This document shows, one piece after another, positions 8,593 to 16,620 of a stretch of 64,000 bases of DNA. Location of the stretch: the NCBI GenBank assembly GCA_964291635.2, contig OZ219892.1, positions 558,001-622,000 on the forward strand, read 5' to 3'. Numbering within the stretch: position 1 is the stretch's first letter; each line of letters begins with the position of its first letter. The translations under genes and the position numbers were made by a program. The stretch comes from JAPPHA01 sp964291635. Its GTDB lineage: Bacteria; Pseudomonadota; Alphaproteobacteria; Rhodobacterales; Rhodobacteraceae. The notes under the pieces are model-generated. The model saw only the letters and a program-made list of their open reading frames with translations, searched no databases and was not told the origin of the DNA.

Positions 8593-9662
8593 GGCACCGC
8601 GACGCGCGGGTCCAGCACGCCCTCCCGATAACGCTGCGCCATTTCAGGCAGCGGGATCACCTGGATCGAAGTCCCGTGCCCGGCGGCGCCAAAACGCTGA
8701 AACCGGTCGAGAACCAGTGTCTCGAGTTCCGCCATCGCCGCAAGGATGAACTTGCGCGGATCGAAGACTTCCGGGTTCTCCCGGATGTATTTCCGAATGG
8801 CGCCTGACATGGCCATACGACAATCGGTATCGATGTTGATCTTGCGGACGCCCGAACGGATCCCACGCTCGATCTCGTCCACCGGAACGCCCCACGCCTG
8901 AGCCATCTCGCCACCGTTTTCGTTGATCAGATCCTGCAGGTACTGGGGGACCGATGACGAACCGTGCATCACCAGATGGGTATCGGGCAGGCGAGAATGA
9001 ATCGCTTCAATGCGATCGATGGCAAGGATTTCGCGATCGGGCTTGCGGGTGAACTTGTAGGCGCCGTGGCTGGTTCCGCAAGCAATGGCGAGGGCGTCAA
9101 TCTTGCTGCGCATCACGAAATCGACAGCCTGATCCGGATCGGTCAGGAGCTGATGGCGGGTGAGACGGCCGCAGGCGCCCGAACCATCCTCTTCCACGGC
9201 CGTACCGGTTTCCAGCGAACCCAGAATGCCAAGTTCGCCTTCCACGGAGGCTCCAACCCTGTGCACCTTTCGGGACACGCGTTCAGTGACGTTGACGTTG
9301 TAGGCGTAGCTGGCCGGCGTCCTGGCATCGGCCTCGAGCGAACCGTCCATCATCGCAGACGTAAATCCTGCGTTGACTGCCGAAAGGCACGCCTCCTCGG
9401 TGTTGCCGTGATCCTGGTGCAGGCAGATCGGGTTGTTCGGGTACTGCTCTGCCAGTGCCCTCACGATGTTCACGATCATCCGGTCGCCGGCGTAGCTCTG
9501 GCGGACATTCAGACTTGCCTGCAAGATCACCGGCGCGTCACAAGCCCGCGCCGCGTTCATGATTGCAAGTCCCTGTTCCATGTTCGAGATATTGAAGGCC
9601 GGCACGCCGTATCCATGTTCGGCAGCGTGGTCCAGTAGCTGCCGCAATGAAATCAGTTGCAT
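8589..9662 (-). CDS. fba: Class II fructose-bisphosphate aldolase
   Basis: Zinc-dependent aldolase of 357 aa splitting fructose 1,6-bisphosphate (or a related ketose bisphosphate) into triose phosphates. The start MQLISLRQLLDHAAEHGYG is canonical. Zinc and catalytic motifs are present: CLHQDHGN, SAMMDGSLE, SVEGELGILGS, AIACGTSHGAYKF, LVMHGSSSV and KINIDTDCRMAM. The frame is open to 9743, but the ATG at 9662 matches the family N terminus. It sits between the GH32 hydrolase and the PfkB kinase in the operon, linking the imported sugar to glycolysis. Confidence 0.9.
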   Translation of the reverse strand: MQLISLRQLLDHAAEHGYGVPAFNISNMEQGLAIMNAARACDAPVILQASLNVRQSYAGDRMIVNIVRALAEQYPNNPICLHQDHGNTEEACLSAVNAGFTSAMMDGSLEADARTPASYAYNVNVTERVSRKVHRVGASVEGELGILGSLETGTAVEEDGSGACGRLTRHQLLTDPDQAVDFVMRSKIDALAIACGTSHGAYKFTRKPDREILAIDRIEAIHSRLPDTHLVMHGSSSVPQYLQDLINENGGEMAQAWGVPVDEIERGIRSGVRKINIDTDCRMAMSGAIRKYIRENPEVFDPRKFILAAMAELETLVLDRFQRFGAAGHGTSIQVIPLPEMAQRYREGVLDPRVAVP

Positions 9663-9682
9663 GGGAAACCGTCCTGCCGAAG

Positions 9683-11185
9683 TCAGCAGCGGAACGCGAC
9701 GCCATGGAACCGGGCAGTGCCCTCCTGGACAAAAAGACCCCAAGCCGTGTCAGAAGTCTCGTAGACCCGGAAACTCGCCACGACCTGTTCGGCGACGAAG
9801 CACTCCACAGCCGAGCCCTTGCGCAACAGCTGCACGCGATAACGCCCGTTTTCGGGAGCGAATGCCAACGGACGCTCGACCAGCGGCGATTCGATCTCGG
9901 GCGAAACTTCTATGCCATGGCGTTCACGCAGGACAAGGCTGTCCCAAAGCGGATCCATCGCGGCAGGCCATCGATCGAACAGGACCCGGCGCTTCATTGG
10001 CTCGATCGCCAGCACGTAGCCACTGTCGAGGTTGTCGCCGCCCCGAGGTTCGATCAGCACGCCGACCGCTTCGGTTCGAGCACCGGGCTCGATCACTGCT
10101 TCGAAAAGCACATCGTCGCGGCCCGGTCCTCCGAGAAAGGCATGGGCCCAGGTGCCCGTGGCGTCGCAGGCGATTCCGTCATCGCCCGCCTGCCAGTCGC
10201 CGAGCCGCGCATCTAACTCATGGGCGACCGGATCGGTGTAGTTCGCCGCAACTTCGGGCACGAGCCTGCACGTCAGAGTGCCGTCCGGCTGCGGAATCAG
10301 CTCGCGCGGCGATCCCAGTTCGCCGCCCCAGACCCAATGCTGTTTAGGGTCGTGATACTTGCGAAACGGGATCCAGGCGAAGGTTATTCTTCTCTCGCCG
10401 TCACTCGCCGATTTCGCGGCGTAAAACCGGCGCCCGTCAAGGCTGTCCAGCTTGCGGCTTTCCCACGGTCCGGTCGGTGTCGGCGCCACGCGATAGACGG
10501 TCTGCATCCGCTCGGAGTATCGGCTTTCCACCAGGTACCACCAGTCGCCGAGTTGAAACAACTCGGGGCACTCCGGACAATGCGTCAGCATCGACGACGC
10601 AAGCGGCGGCCCGACCTCCCAATGATCCAGGTCGTCCGACGTGGCCGTCGCCACGCAGCCGCGGCGAAACTGCGGCCCTCCGGACAGGCGTGCCGAGACC
10701 AGCATCTTGAACACGCCTGTCGCGGCGTCGCGAAATACGAAAGGATCGCGCCAGTCGACGGTTTCGTACCAGCGGGGGTCAGGCGAAATCAGCGGGTTGT
10801 GCGTGACCTTTTCCCAGGTCAGAAGATCAGTCGACGTCGCCTTGCAGATGGACTGCGGCGAGCGCGACTGACGGTTGTAGCCAGTGTAGAAAAAGTGAAA
10901 CACGCCCTGGTGCTCGATCACCGAACCAGTCCAGATGCCGTCGCCGTCACATTCGCCGGGTTCACCCGGCCCGAAAGCATCCGGCATCACCTCCCAATGC
11001 ACCAGATCGTTCGAGCGCAAGTAGGCGGTCGAGACCCGTGCCCTTTCGACATATTCCCAAGCGCCGGACGGAGGCTGCGAGAAGAAAAGGTGCCAGCGGC
11101 CGTCATGGAAGAACGGCATCGTATCGCCCGCGGCGGCGGCGTTTTCGGGGGCATAGCCGAAGAGCCTCATCGCAATCCTCGTCAT
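9683..11185 (-). CDS. Glycoside hydrolase family 32-like protein
   Basis: 500-aa beta-fructosidase-type enzyme: a five-bladed propeller over about residues 15-320, then a beta-sandwich. Visible GH32 elements are GDTMPFFHDGRWHLFF at the position of the usual WMNDPNG block, GIWTGSVI, DWRDPFVF (RDP motif) and CPECPELFQL (the EC acid/base motif). The nucleophile block is atypical, so the Asp in GDTMPFF is only the presumed nucleophile. No signal peptide is seen, which implies a cytosolic enzyme acting on an imported fructoside such as sucrose or short fructans. It is second in the operon, after the substrate-binding protein. Confidence 0.83.
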   Translation of the reverse strand: MTRIAMRLFGYAPENAAAAGDTMPFFHDGRWHLFFSQPPSGAWEYVERARVSTAYLRSNDLVHWEVMPDAFGPGEPGECDGDGIWTGSVIEHQGVFHFFYTGYNRQSRSPQSICKATSTDLLTWEKVTHNPLISPDPRWYETVDWRDPFVFRDAATGVFKMLVSARLSGGPQFRRGCVATATSDDLDHWEVGPPLASSMLTHCPECPELFQLGDWWYLVESRYSERMQTVYRVAPTPTGPWESRKLDSLDGRRFYAAKSASDGERRITFAWIPFRKYHDPKQHWVWGGELGSPRELIPQPDGTLTCRLVPEVAANYTDPVAHELDARLGDWQAGDDGIACDATGTWAHAFLGGPGRDDVLFEAVIEPGARTEAVGVLIEPRGGDNLDSGYVLAIEPMKRRVLFDRWPAAMDPLWDSLVLRERHGIEVSPEIESPLVERPLAFAPENGRYRVQLLRKGSAVECFVAEQVVASFRVYETSDTAWGLFVQEGTARFHGVAFRC

Positions 11186-11251
11186 CTCGTTACAGCCGAA
11201 GGGACGCCCGCCGGCACCTCCCTGTGCCGGCGGGACTTTGGGGAGATCTAC

Positions 11252-12331
11252 TTACTGAACGAAATCCTCCCAGTTCTTCGAGAAGTTGTCGATGAAACCC
11301 GGCAGATCTGCATCCGGATTGTGCACGCGGCTGAGGCTGCGGATGTCGTCGTCCGACAGGATGCAGCCCTGCAGAAGTCCGTTGGCGTAGGTGTCCACGT
11401 TTGCCGCGGTGACCGGAATCAGGCTGAAGAGCGGCTGGGTGTTTTCGACCGGGTGGCCGTGGAGGTAATCGTAGAGCTGGATCAGGCCGAATCCTCCGAC
11501 CATCCAGTGCCCGCCAATCGAGAAGTCAAGCTTGCCGTCCTTGATGAATTGCGCAACCTGTTCGTCGATGTCGGTGGTAATGATGGCGATGTCGTCCCGT
11601 CCGGCCTGGTCCACTGCGAATTGGCTGCCAAGCCCCGCCACGGCGCCAAGCACGATGATCGCATCGATCTCGCCCGGAGCGAAGCGGGCGATAAACTGCT
11701 CGGCATACTTCTGACCGTTCTCGCGGTTGAGCCGGTCCCAGGCTTCGGCGATCAATTCCACATCGCCATGCTGGTCGAGCACGCTCTTGACGCCATCCCA
11801 GATTTCCTCGGCCGAAGTGACGCCCTTCTGGTTCCAGATCATCGCCACTTTCTTGTGCCCGAGATCAACGGTTGTCTGGCCGATCGCCTCGCCCCAGGTC
11901 GTGTTGTTCTGGGTGACCTGCGCGATGAAGTCCTCACCTTCGTAATCGGTGTCGTAGTTCGAAACCACCAGTCGACCCACGGCAACGCCCGGGATGTCGT
12001 TCGCTTCCAGAAGTCGGGCCACCTGAATACCGGCGGGCGAGGTCAGAGGGTTGAAAACCAGGCCGTCTGGCTGGCTGGCGATAATCGATTCGGCCTGAGC
12101 CACGTGCTGCTCTTCCGAGTTTTGGTCGTCGAACTCCTTCAAGTCGACTGCGAGTGCACTTGCGACGCAGCGTTCGAACCGGTGGCGATTGATGACCCAA
12201 GGGTTGGTCTCGGGTTGACCAAGGTCAGCAATGACCAAGTCGGTACGCGCGTGGCCGTCGGCAACGACGGCACCGCCAAGTGGCATTGTGACAGCCGCCA
12301 CGAGAATGGATTTCAGGATTGTCTTGCTCAT
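11252..12331 (-). CDS. frcB: Sugar ABC transporter substrate-binding protein (FrcB-like)
   Basis: Periplasmic binding protein of 359 aa, type I fold (peripla_BP_4/RbsB-like). It has a Sec signal peptide (MSKTILKSILVAAVTMPLGG) and an early DLVIADLGQPETNPWVINRH segment. Ligand-site-like stretches include DGLVFNPLTSPAGIQVARLL, DAIIVLGAVAGLG and IITTDIDEQVAQFI. The ATG at 12331 is chosen because GGAGGAGAGA precedes it and the signal peptide starts there, although the frame opens at 12439. It is the first gene of the fructose-type operon. Confidence 0.85.
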   Translation of the reverse strand: MSKTILKSILVAAVTMPLGGAVVADGHARTDLVIADLGQPETNPWVINRHRFERCVASALAVDLKEFDDQNSEEQHVAQAESIIASQPDGLVFNPLTSPAGIQVARLLEANDIPGVAVGRLVVSNYDTDYEGEDFIAQVTQNNTTWGEAIGQTTVDLGHKKVAMIWNQKGVTSAEEIWDGVKSVLDQHGDVELIAEAWDRLNRENGQKYAEQFIARFAPGEIDAIIVLGAVAGLGSQFAVDQAGRDDIAIITTDIDEQVAQFIKDGKLDFSIGGHWMVGGFGLIQLYDYLHGHPVENTQPLFSLIPVTAANVDTYANGLLQGCILSDDDIRSLSRVHNPDADLPGFIDNFSKNWEDFVQ

Positions 12332-12385
12332 TCTCTCCTCCCTGAATGAACTGGGGTGCGCACGAAATGCGCATTTTCTTGGATT

Positions 12386-12405
12386 AAGGGCGGTTTTCCG
12401 CCCTT
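12386..12405 (-). promoter_or_regulatory. Perfect 8-bp hairpin upstream of frcB-like gene
   Basis: AAGGGCGG-TTTT-CCGCCCTT is a perfect 8-bp inverted repeat with a 4-base loop, about 55 bases upstream of the substrate-binding protein start, inside the AT-rich leader. It could be an operator dyad or a leader hairpin. On the plus strand it is followed by TT only, so a strong terminator is not obvious. Confidence 0.35.
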
Positions 12406-12559
12406 TTAACTGCATGCCACAACTAAATGCGCTTTGCAATTAATTTTTGTTTCTCCGGTCGCAAATCTTCGGAATCATCGGTTGCCGGGATACAACCGCC
12501 CGTGGCTCGGACCGGGACGGGTGACCCGGGGAGCGGGTCGACAAGACCACGTGAACCGC

Positions 12560-12600
12560 GTCGTCACCTTTCAGCCGGGATTGGTCGTCACCTTTCAGCC
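12560..12600. repeat. Tandem 17-bp direct repeat
   Basis: GTCGTCACCTTTCAGCC occurs at 12560-12576 and again at 12584-12600, a 24-base period. Multiple short repeats of this kind are found near the ends of some insertion sequences such as the IS21 family, so this may be the scar of an IS end; no transposase is present beside it. Confidence 0.45.
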
Positions 12601-12708
12601 ATGGGACATGGCGGGCTGGACACGCAGTGCAAGGCGGCACTGCCCGTCCGGTTCCGGCCGGAATCCTGATTCACACATGTGTACCGGAAGGTTCATGCGC
12701 CAAGGGTA

Positions 12709-14130
12709 TCAGAGCAAACCCGGGAGCCAGAGGACAATCCCCGGAAAGGCGATCAATACAGCCACCGTCAACACGTCGGCAGCGAAGAATGGTGACGCGC
12801 CCCGGAAAACGTCCTGGGCCGTAATGGGGAACCGGTTTTCCCGGCTGACCCCCGCGACAACGAAACAGTTCAGGCCGATTGGCGGCGTGATCAGACACAA
12901 CTCCGCCATCTTGACCACGATGATTCCGAACCAGATCCCGCATTCCTCCGCGGTCATGCCGAGGCCTGAGGCCTCCCGCGTGACGTCCGGACCTCCGTTG
13001 AGGGCGATCACCGCCGGAAAGACGACCGGGAGTGTCAGGATGAGCATTCCGACCGCATCCATGAACATGCCAAGAATGACGTAACAAAGGAGAATGAACG
13101 CAAGTGTCAGGAGAGGCGGCTGATTCAGGCCGTCGATCCAGGCGGCAAATGTTCCCGGCAAGTCGGCGAAACCGAGATACCGCACGTAGATCAACACGCC
13201 CCAGATCATGGTGAATATCATGACCGTCAGCTTGGCGGCCTCCATGAGCGCGCCTTTCAGCTGCTGCCATCTCATTCCCTGCCACAACGCCATCAGCAGC
13301 ACGATAAAGACGCCGAGGGCGCCCGCTTCCGTAGGGGTCGCCCAACCGAAATAGATCGAATAGATGATGATCAGGACGACCAGCAGGATCGGCGTGGCGC
13401 CCGGCAGACTCTGGAATCGCATGCGCCAGCTGAACCCGGTGACCGGAGGAGCCATGTCCTTGCGAAAGGTTGCCATTCCGACAACGAGCAACGCGTAGAT
13501 CAGGGCCGACACGGCACCAGGAATGAACCCGGCCAGGAGGAGCTTGCCGACCGATTCCTCGACGATGATCGCGTAGATGACGAGAATCGCAGAGGGCGGA
13601 ATCAGGGAAGCCAGGGTCCCGCCGGCCGCCACGACACCAGCGGCAAAGCGCCGGTCGTAGTTGAGTTGCAACATTTCCGGTATGGCTATCCTGGCAAACA
13701 CTGCCGAAGTTGCGACCGACGCCCCCGATACGGCGGCAAATCCTGCCGTTGCAAAGACCGTTGCAACACCGAGGCCACCGGGAAGCCATCCGAACCATCG
13801 TTTGGCAGCCTCGAACAGGTAGCGTGTCAGTCCGGCGAAATACGCGAGATAGCCGATCAGGATGAATGTCGGAATCAGGGACAGGGCATAGGTCGTCGAC
13901 TTGGAATGGGGAATCTGGCCGGTGAGCTTGGTCGCCGTAATCAGGCCACGTTCGAACCCCTGTTTCTGCATGAAGAAAAGGCAAAGGCCGAGAAACCCGA
14001 CGAACGCGGCGGCAAAAGCCACGCGAACGCCGAGCACGACGAGGACAAGCAGCAGTCCCGACAACCACAGGGCGATCTCGAACGGGTCGTGTCCCGCCAG
14101 CAGGGCCTTGATGTCAAGTAACTCAGCCAT
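12709..14130 (-). CDS. dctM: TRAP transporter large permease (DctM-like)
   Basis: 473-aa inner-membrane transport subunit of a tripartite ATP-independent periplasmic transporter, with about 12 hydrophobic segments. Recognisable parts are VRVAFAAAFVGFLGL near the N terminus, GVATVFATAGFAAVSGASVATSA, the GTLASLIPPSAILVIYAII loop and GMFMDAVGMLILTLPVVFP. Start chosen at the ATG 14130, which overlaps the DctQ stop by 8 bases (ATGGCTGA). It imports an organic acid or related solute using an ion gradient; the substrate is not evident. Confidence 0.88.
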   Translation of the reverse strand: MAELLDIKALLAGHDPFEIALWLSGLLLVLVVLGVRVAFAAAFVGFLGLCLFFMQKQGFERGLITATKLTGQIPHSKSTTYALSLIPTFILIGYLAYFAGLTRYLFEAAKRWFGWLPGGLGVATVFATAGFAAVSGASVATSAVFARIAIPEMLQLNYDRRFAAGVVAAGGTLASLIPPSAILVIYAIIVEESVGKLLLAGFIPGAVSALIYALLVVGMATFRKDMAPPVTGFSWRMRFQSLPGATPILLVVLIIIYSIYFGWATPTEAGALGVFIVLLMALWQGMRWQQLKGALMEAAKLTVMIFTMIWGVLIYVRYLGFADLPGTFAAWIDGLNQPPLLTLAFILLCYVILGMFMDAVGMLILTLPVVFPAVIALNGGPDVTREASGLGMTAEECGIWFGIIVVKMAELCLITPPIGLNCFVVAGVSRENRFPITAQDVFRGASPFFAADVLTVAVLIAFPGIVLWLPGLL

Positions 14131-14752
14131 CGGCGCCCGTAACCGTACCGGCCTCGTGGGCTGCCTGTGAGGCGGCATCCTGTATCCGCGGCACCGCCAC
14201 GGGAGCCTCCGGATCGAGGCGAATCGCGCGGCCAAACCCCCAAAGCTGGAGCGCAAGCCGCACCCAAAGCAAGGTCATGGCAACGGGAACGATCAGCTTG
14301 GCCGGCCAAAGCGGCAGTCCAAGATCGATCGAACTGTCCCGGCTCCAGTTCGGAGACCCGAAATCGAAACTGCGGAGAAAGTGAGACCATGTCCCGTAAA
14401 TCAGGACCGTGGTCAGCAGGATCATGAACAGGATCGACAGGAATTCGACGATCCACAATGAACGTCCCCGCATGTGGCCAATCGCGATTTCCATGCGAAT
14501 GTGGCCGCCTTCGCGCTGGCAGAATGCAAGGCCGGCGAAGACGAAGAACGCCATGAACTGCTCGACCCAGTCGATGAATCCCGGGACCGGCAGGTTCAGG
14601 AGTTTCCGGCCGAGGACATTGGTCGCCGCAAGACAGACAAGGGCAAAGATGACGATTCCGCAGGCAAGATTGAGGCTGGATTCGGTCTTGAGGACCCAAC
14701 GGTCGATCCGTGACAGCCTTGTGTCGTCAACCGGAACGGCTGAAATTGCCAT
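14123..14752 (-). CDS. dctQ: TRAP transporter small permease (DctQ-like)
   Basis: Predicted 209-aa small membrane subunit with four hydrophobic helices, including ACGIVIFALVCLAATNVLG, WVEQFMAFFVFAGLAFCQREGG and FLSILFMILLTTVLIYG. The Q-R-E-G-G-H-I stretch is typical of DctQ. I use the ATG at 14752; a GTG at 14782 is also in frame but lies inside the stem of an intercistronic hairpin. It pairs with DctM, whose gene overlaps it by 8 bases. Confidence 0.82.
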   Translation of the reverse strand: MAISAVPVDDTRLSRIDRWVLKTESSLNLACGIVIFALVCLAATNVLGRKLLNLPVPGFIDWVEQFMAFFVFAGLAFCQREGGHIRMEIAIGHMRGRSLWIVEFLSILFMILLTTVLIYGTWSHFLRSFDFGSPNWSRDSSIDLGLPLWPAKLIVPVAMTLLWVRLALQLWGFGRAIRLDPEAPVAVPRIQDAASQAAHEAGTVTGADG

Positions 14753-14770
14753 GGAACTGGTCTCTGTGTT

Positions 14771-14800
14771 GGCGGAACGCACTCACCGGTGCGTTCCGCC
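14771..14800 (-). promoter_or_regulatory. Intercistronic 12-bp perfect hairpin between dctP and dctQ
   Basis: GGCGGAACGCAC-N6-GTGCGTTCCGCC forms a perfect 12-bp stem with a 6-base loop just after the dctP stop (14810) and before dctQM. No T-run follows on the minus strand. Such hairpins commonly protect the upstream mRNA or partially terminate, giving more binding protein than permease. Confidence 0.6.
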
Positions 14801-14809
14801 GCGTGCGCG

Positions 14810-15829
14810 TCAACGCATTTCCTGCAGGGTCGACTGAACCAGGTCGTAGAGTTCCTGCGCCGGAAGGCCCTGGGCGGACATCGCTTCGATCCATGCATCG
14901 CGGACCGGGCCGGCGACCTCACGGAATCGTTCCAGTTCGCTGTCGCTGATCGTCACCTTCTGGACATTCTTTTCGGCGAGGATTTCTTCCCATTTCGCCA
15001 ACAGTTCACCGTAGTTGGCGAGATAATGGGCGATCGCCTCTTCAATGGAGCCGTCAAGGGCGGCGCGGTGTTCGTCGCTGAGCGCCTCGTACGCGTCGGT
15101 ATTGACGACAACGGGGCAATTGACCGTACCCGGATTAAGGTTTTCGGTCCACCAGTCCGCGAGATCGATCGTCTGGAACGACAGGTGGGCGTGCTGGGCA
15201 AAGGCAACCGTGTCGACGACACCGGTTTCGAGTGCCTGCTGCGCCTCGGTCGCGGTTACCGATGTCGGAACCGCACCAACCGCTTCAAACGCCTTGCCGA
15301 GCCCGCCGGTCGCACGCACCCGCATTCCCTTGAATTCGTCGAGTTCGTCCTTCGGCTCCCCGGTCCCGACGATATTGTACTGCGGCATCGGCGATGTCAT
15401 CAGCAGCCTGGCGTTCCATCTGGCAAGATCTGCGACCGTCGCCGGATGCGCATAGACAGCATTGCTGACTGCAACTTCTTCCTCAAGGTTCTTGACACCG
15501 AGGAAGGGCAACTCGAGAACCGTGATGGTCGGGTTCTTGTCGCCATGGTAGCCTGCGCAGAACTGTGCCATTTCGAACGCGCCGACGGATATTCCGTCGA
15601 GGTTCTCGCGGTTCTTCGACAGCCCGCCATAAGAGATATTCAACGTGAACGCGCCACCGGTTTTTTCGGCGACCAGTTCGGCAAGTTTCTCGACATGTTC
15701 GGTAAACGCCCTGCGTTTGCCCCAAAGCGACACGTTCCATTCGACTGCGCCCGCTTCGCCCGCGATGGCAAGGGCGGCCGCAGCAAAAATCGCAGTCCGG
15801 ACACCGGACAGTTTCCTGATTCGATTCAT
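14810..15829 (-). CDS. dctP: TRAP transporter substrate-binding protein (DctP-like)
   Basis: Periplasmic solute receptor of 339 aa with a Sec signal (RTAIFAAAALAIAGEAGAVE). Mature-protein hallmarks of DctP proteins follow: VSLWGKRRAFTEHVEKLAEL near the N terminus, YPxVxELPF-like VLELPFLGV, and FKGMRVRATGGLGKAFEAVG, where the Arg in GMRVR normally binds the carboxylate of the ligand. The ATG at 15829 follows GAAGGAGAC, which decides the start. First gene of the dctPQM set; ligand unknown but likely a carboxylic acid. Confidence 0.88.
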   Translation of the reverse strand: MNRIRKLSGVRTAIFAAAALAIAGEAGAVEWNVSLWGKRRAFTEHVEKLAELVAEKTGGAFTLNISYGGLSKNRENLDGISVGAFEMAQFCAGYHGDKNPTITVLELPFLGVKNLEEEVAVSNAVYAHPATVADLARWNARLLMTSPMPQYNIVGTGEPKDELDEFKGMRVRATGGLGKAFEAVGAVPTSVTATEAQQALETGVVDTVAFAQHAHLSFQTIDLADWWTENLNPGTVNCPVVVNTDAYEALSDEHRAALDGSIEEAIAHYLANYGELLAKWEEILAEKNVQKVTISDSELERFREVAGPVRDAWIEAMSAQGLPAQELYDLVQSTLQEMR

Positions 15830-16620
15830 TGAAAGTCTCCTTCTTTTCATTGCACGTCTTTGCACGCGGATCTCTGATCCTGGACCAACCGTTGCATGAT
15901 ATCCGGAATCGCTAGCACCTCAAATCCTTCAAGACAACCGATTGGCATGACGACCGGGCTGCGGACCCGGTGCCGAGTGCGCCGGGGGCCGAAAAGGTGC
16001 GTCTTTCGATGCGGCAAAATCCGGTTCCGTGCGAATGAGTCCCGATCGGTTGCAGCCAGCCTGCCATCATCGGACTGAGCCCGTCTTGCGAACGGTTGAT
16101 GCGGCATGGTCCATGACCACACGCGCAATTGTCTCGATCGGATTTCCCGCAGGATCCGGGGACCGGGGTCTTTCCTGTTCGGGCGTCATCAGGATTGCCG
16201 GTACGGGCCCGGATGATGGGCCTTGTGACGTCCCTGCCAGGTTGCACGGTCCCGTCGTCGTTGTGGTTTGTCCCTGAACAGGTTTGCGCAGTGTCCGGGC
16301 CGCCTGGCAGGCGCGTACCGGAATGAACGGTTGAGCGCTGGCATTCGGGATGATGCCTGAGTGATCTCATGGCGGTCGACGAGGAAATGCACACCATGAC
16401 CGCGCAGGTGTCGCGGGCCGGGGGCGGGCCGGACAGGAAAGCCGTCACTGGCTCAAATACACTGGCCCCGTTGTCCCCTCAATCACGTAACGCCCCGAGG
16501 AGGCTCGGCGCCTGCCGGCCGGGATTCCCTGCCGGCAATACGGCGCACGTGGTTGTCGCGGCGCGGAAGGCCAGGTTGCCGGGGCGAAGGACCGGCAACC
16601 TGAATGGTCCGGAGCACGTC
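15830..16620. other. About 790 bases without a recognised gene
   Basis: No frame on either strand resembles a known family. A minus-strand stretch near 15860-15960 reads SPVVMPIGCLEGFEVLAI and is mildly protein-like, but it is short and broken. The region holds the promoter of the TRAP operon and the trailer of the peptide-binding protein gene. Confidence 0.4.
16572..16602 (-). terminator. Hairpin downstream of peptide-binding protein gene
   Basis: CAGGTTGCCGG-N9-CCGGCAACCTG is an 11-bp perfect inverted repeat 19 bases after the stop of the minus-strand substrate-binding gene. It lacks a U-tract, so it is either a weak terminator or an mRNA-stabilising hairpin. Confidence 0.5.

Larger units (their letters stand above)
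12332..12708. other. Intergenic: promoter region of the fructose-type operon, repeat remnant
   Basis: About 375 bases with no gene. The part next to the substrate-binding gene is AT-rich (ttgcaattaatttttgtttc near 12436), contains a hairpin at 12386-12405, and is the likely promoter/operator. The part towards the TRAP genes holds a tandem 17-bp repeat (12560-12600) and a short inverted repeat around 12652-12668 (ggttccggccggaatcc) that could terminate the TRAP operon. Confidence 0.5.

Noticed and set aside
10220..12349. 709-codon plus-strand open frame
   Set aside because: It lies entirely antisense to the GH32-like and substrate-binding protein genes; its translation has no family pattern and mirrors their codon structure.
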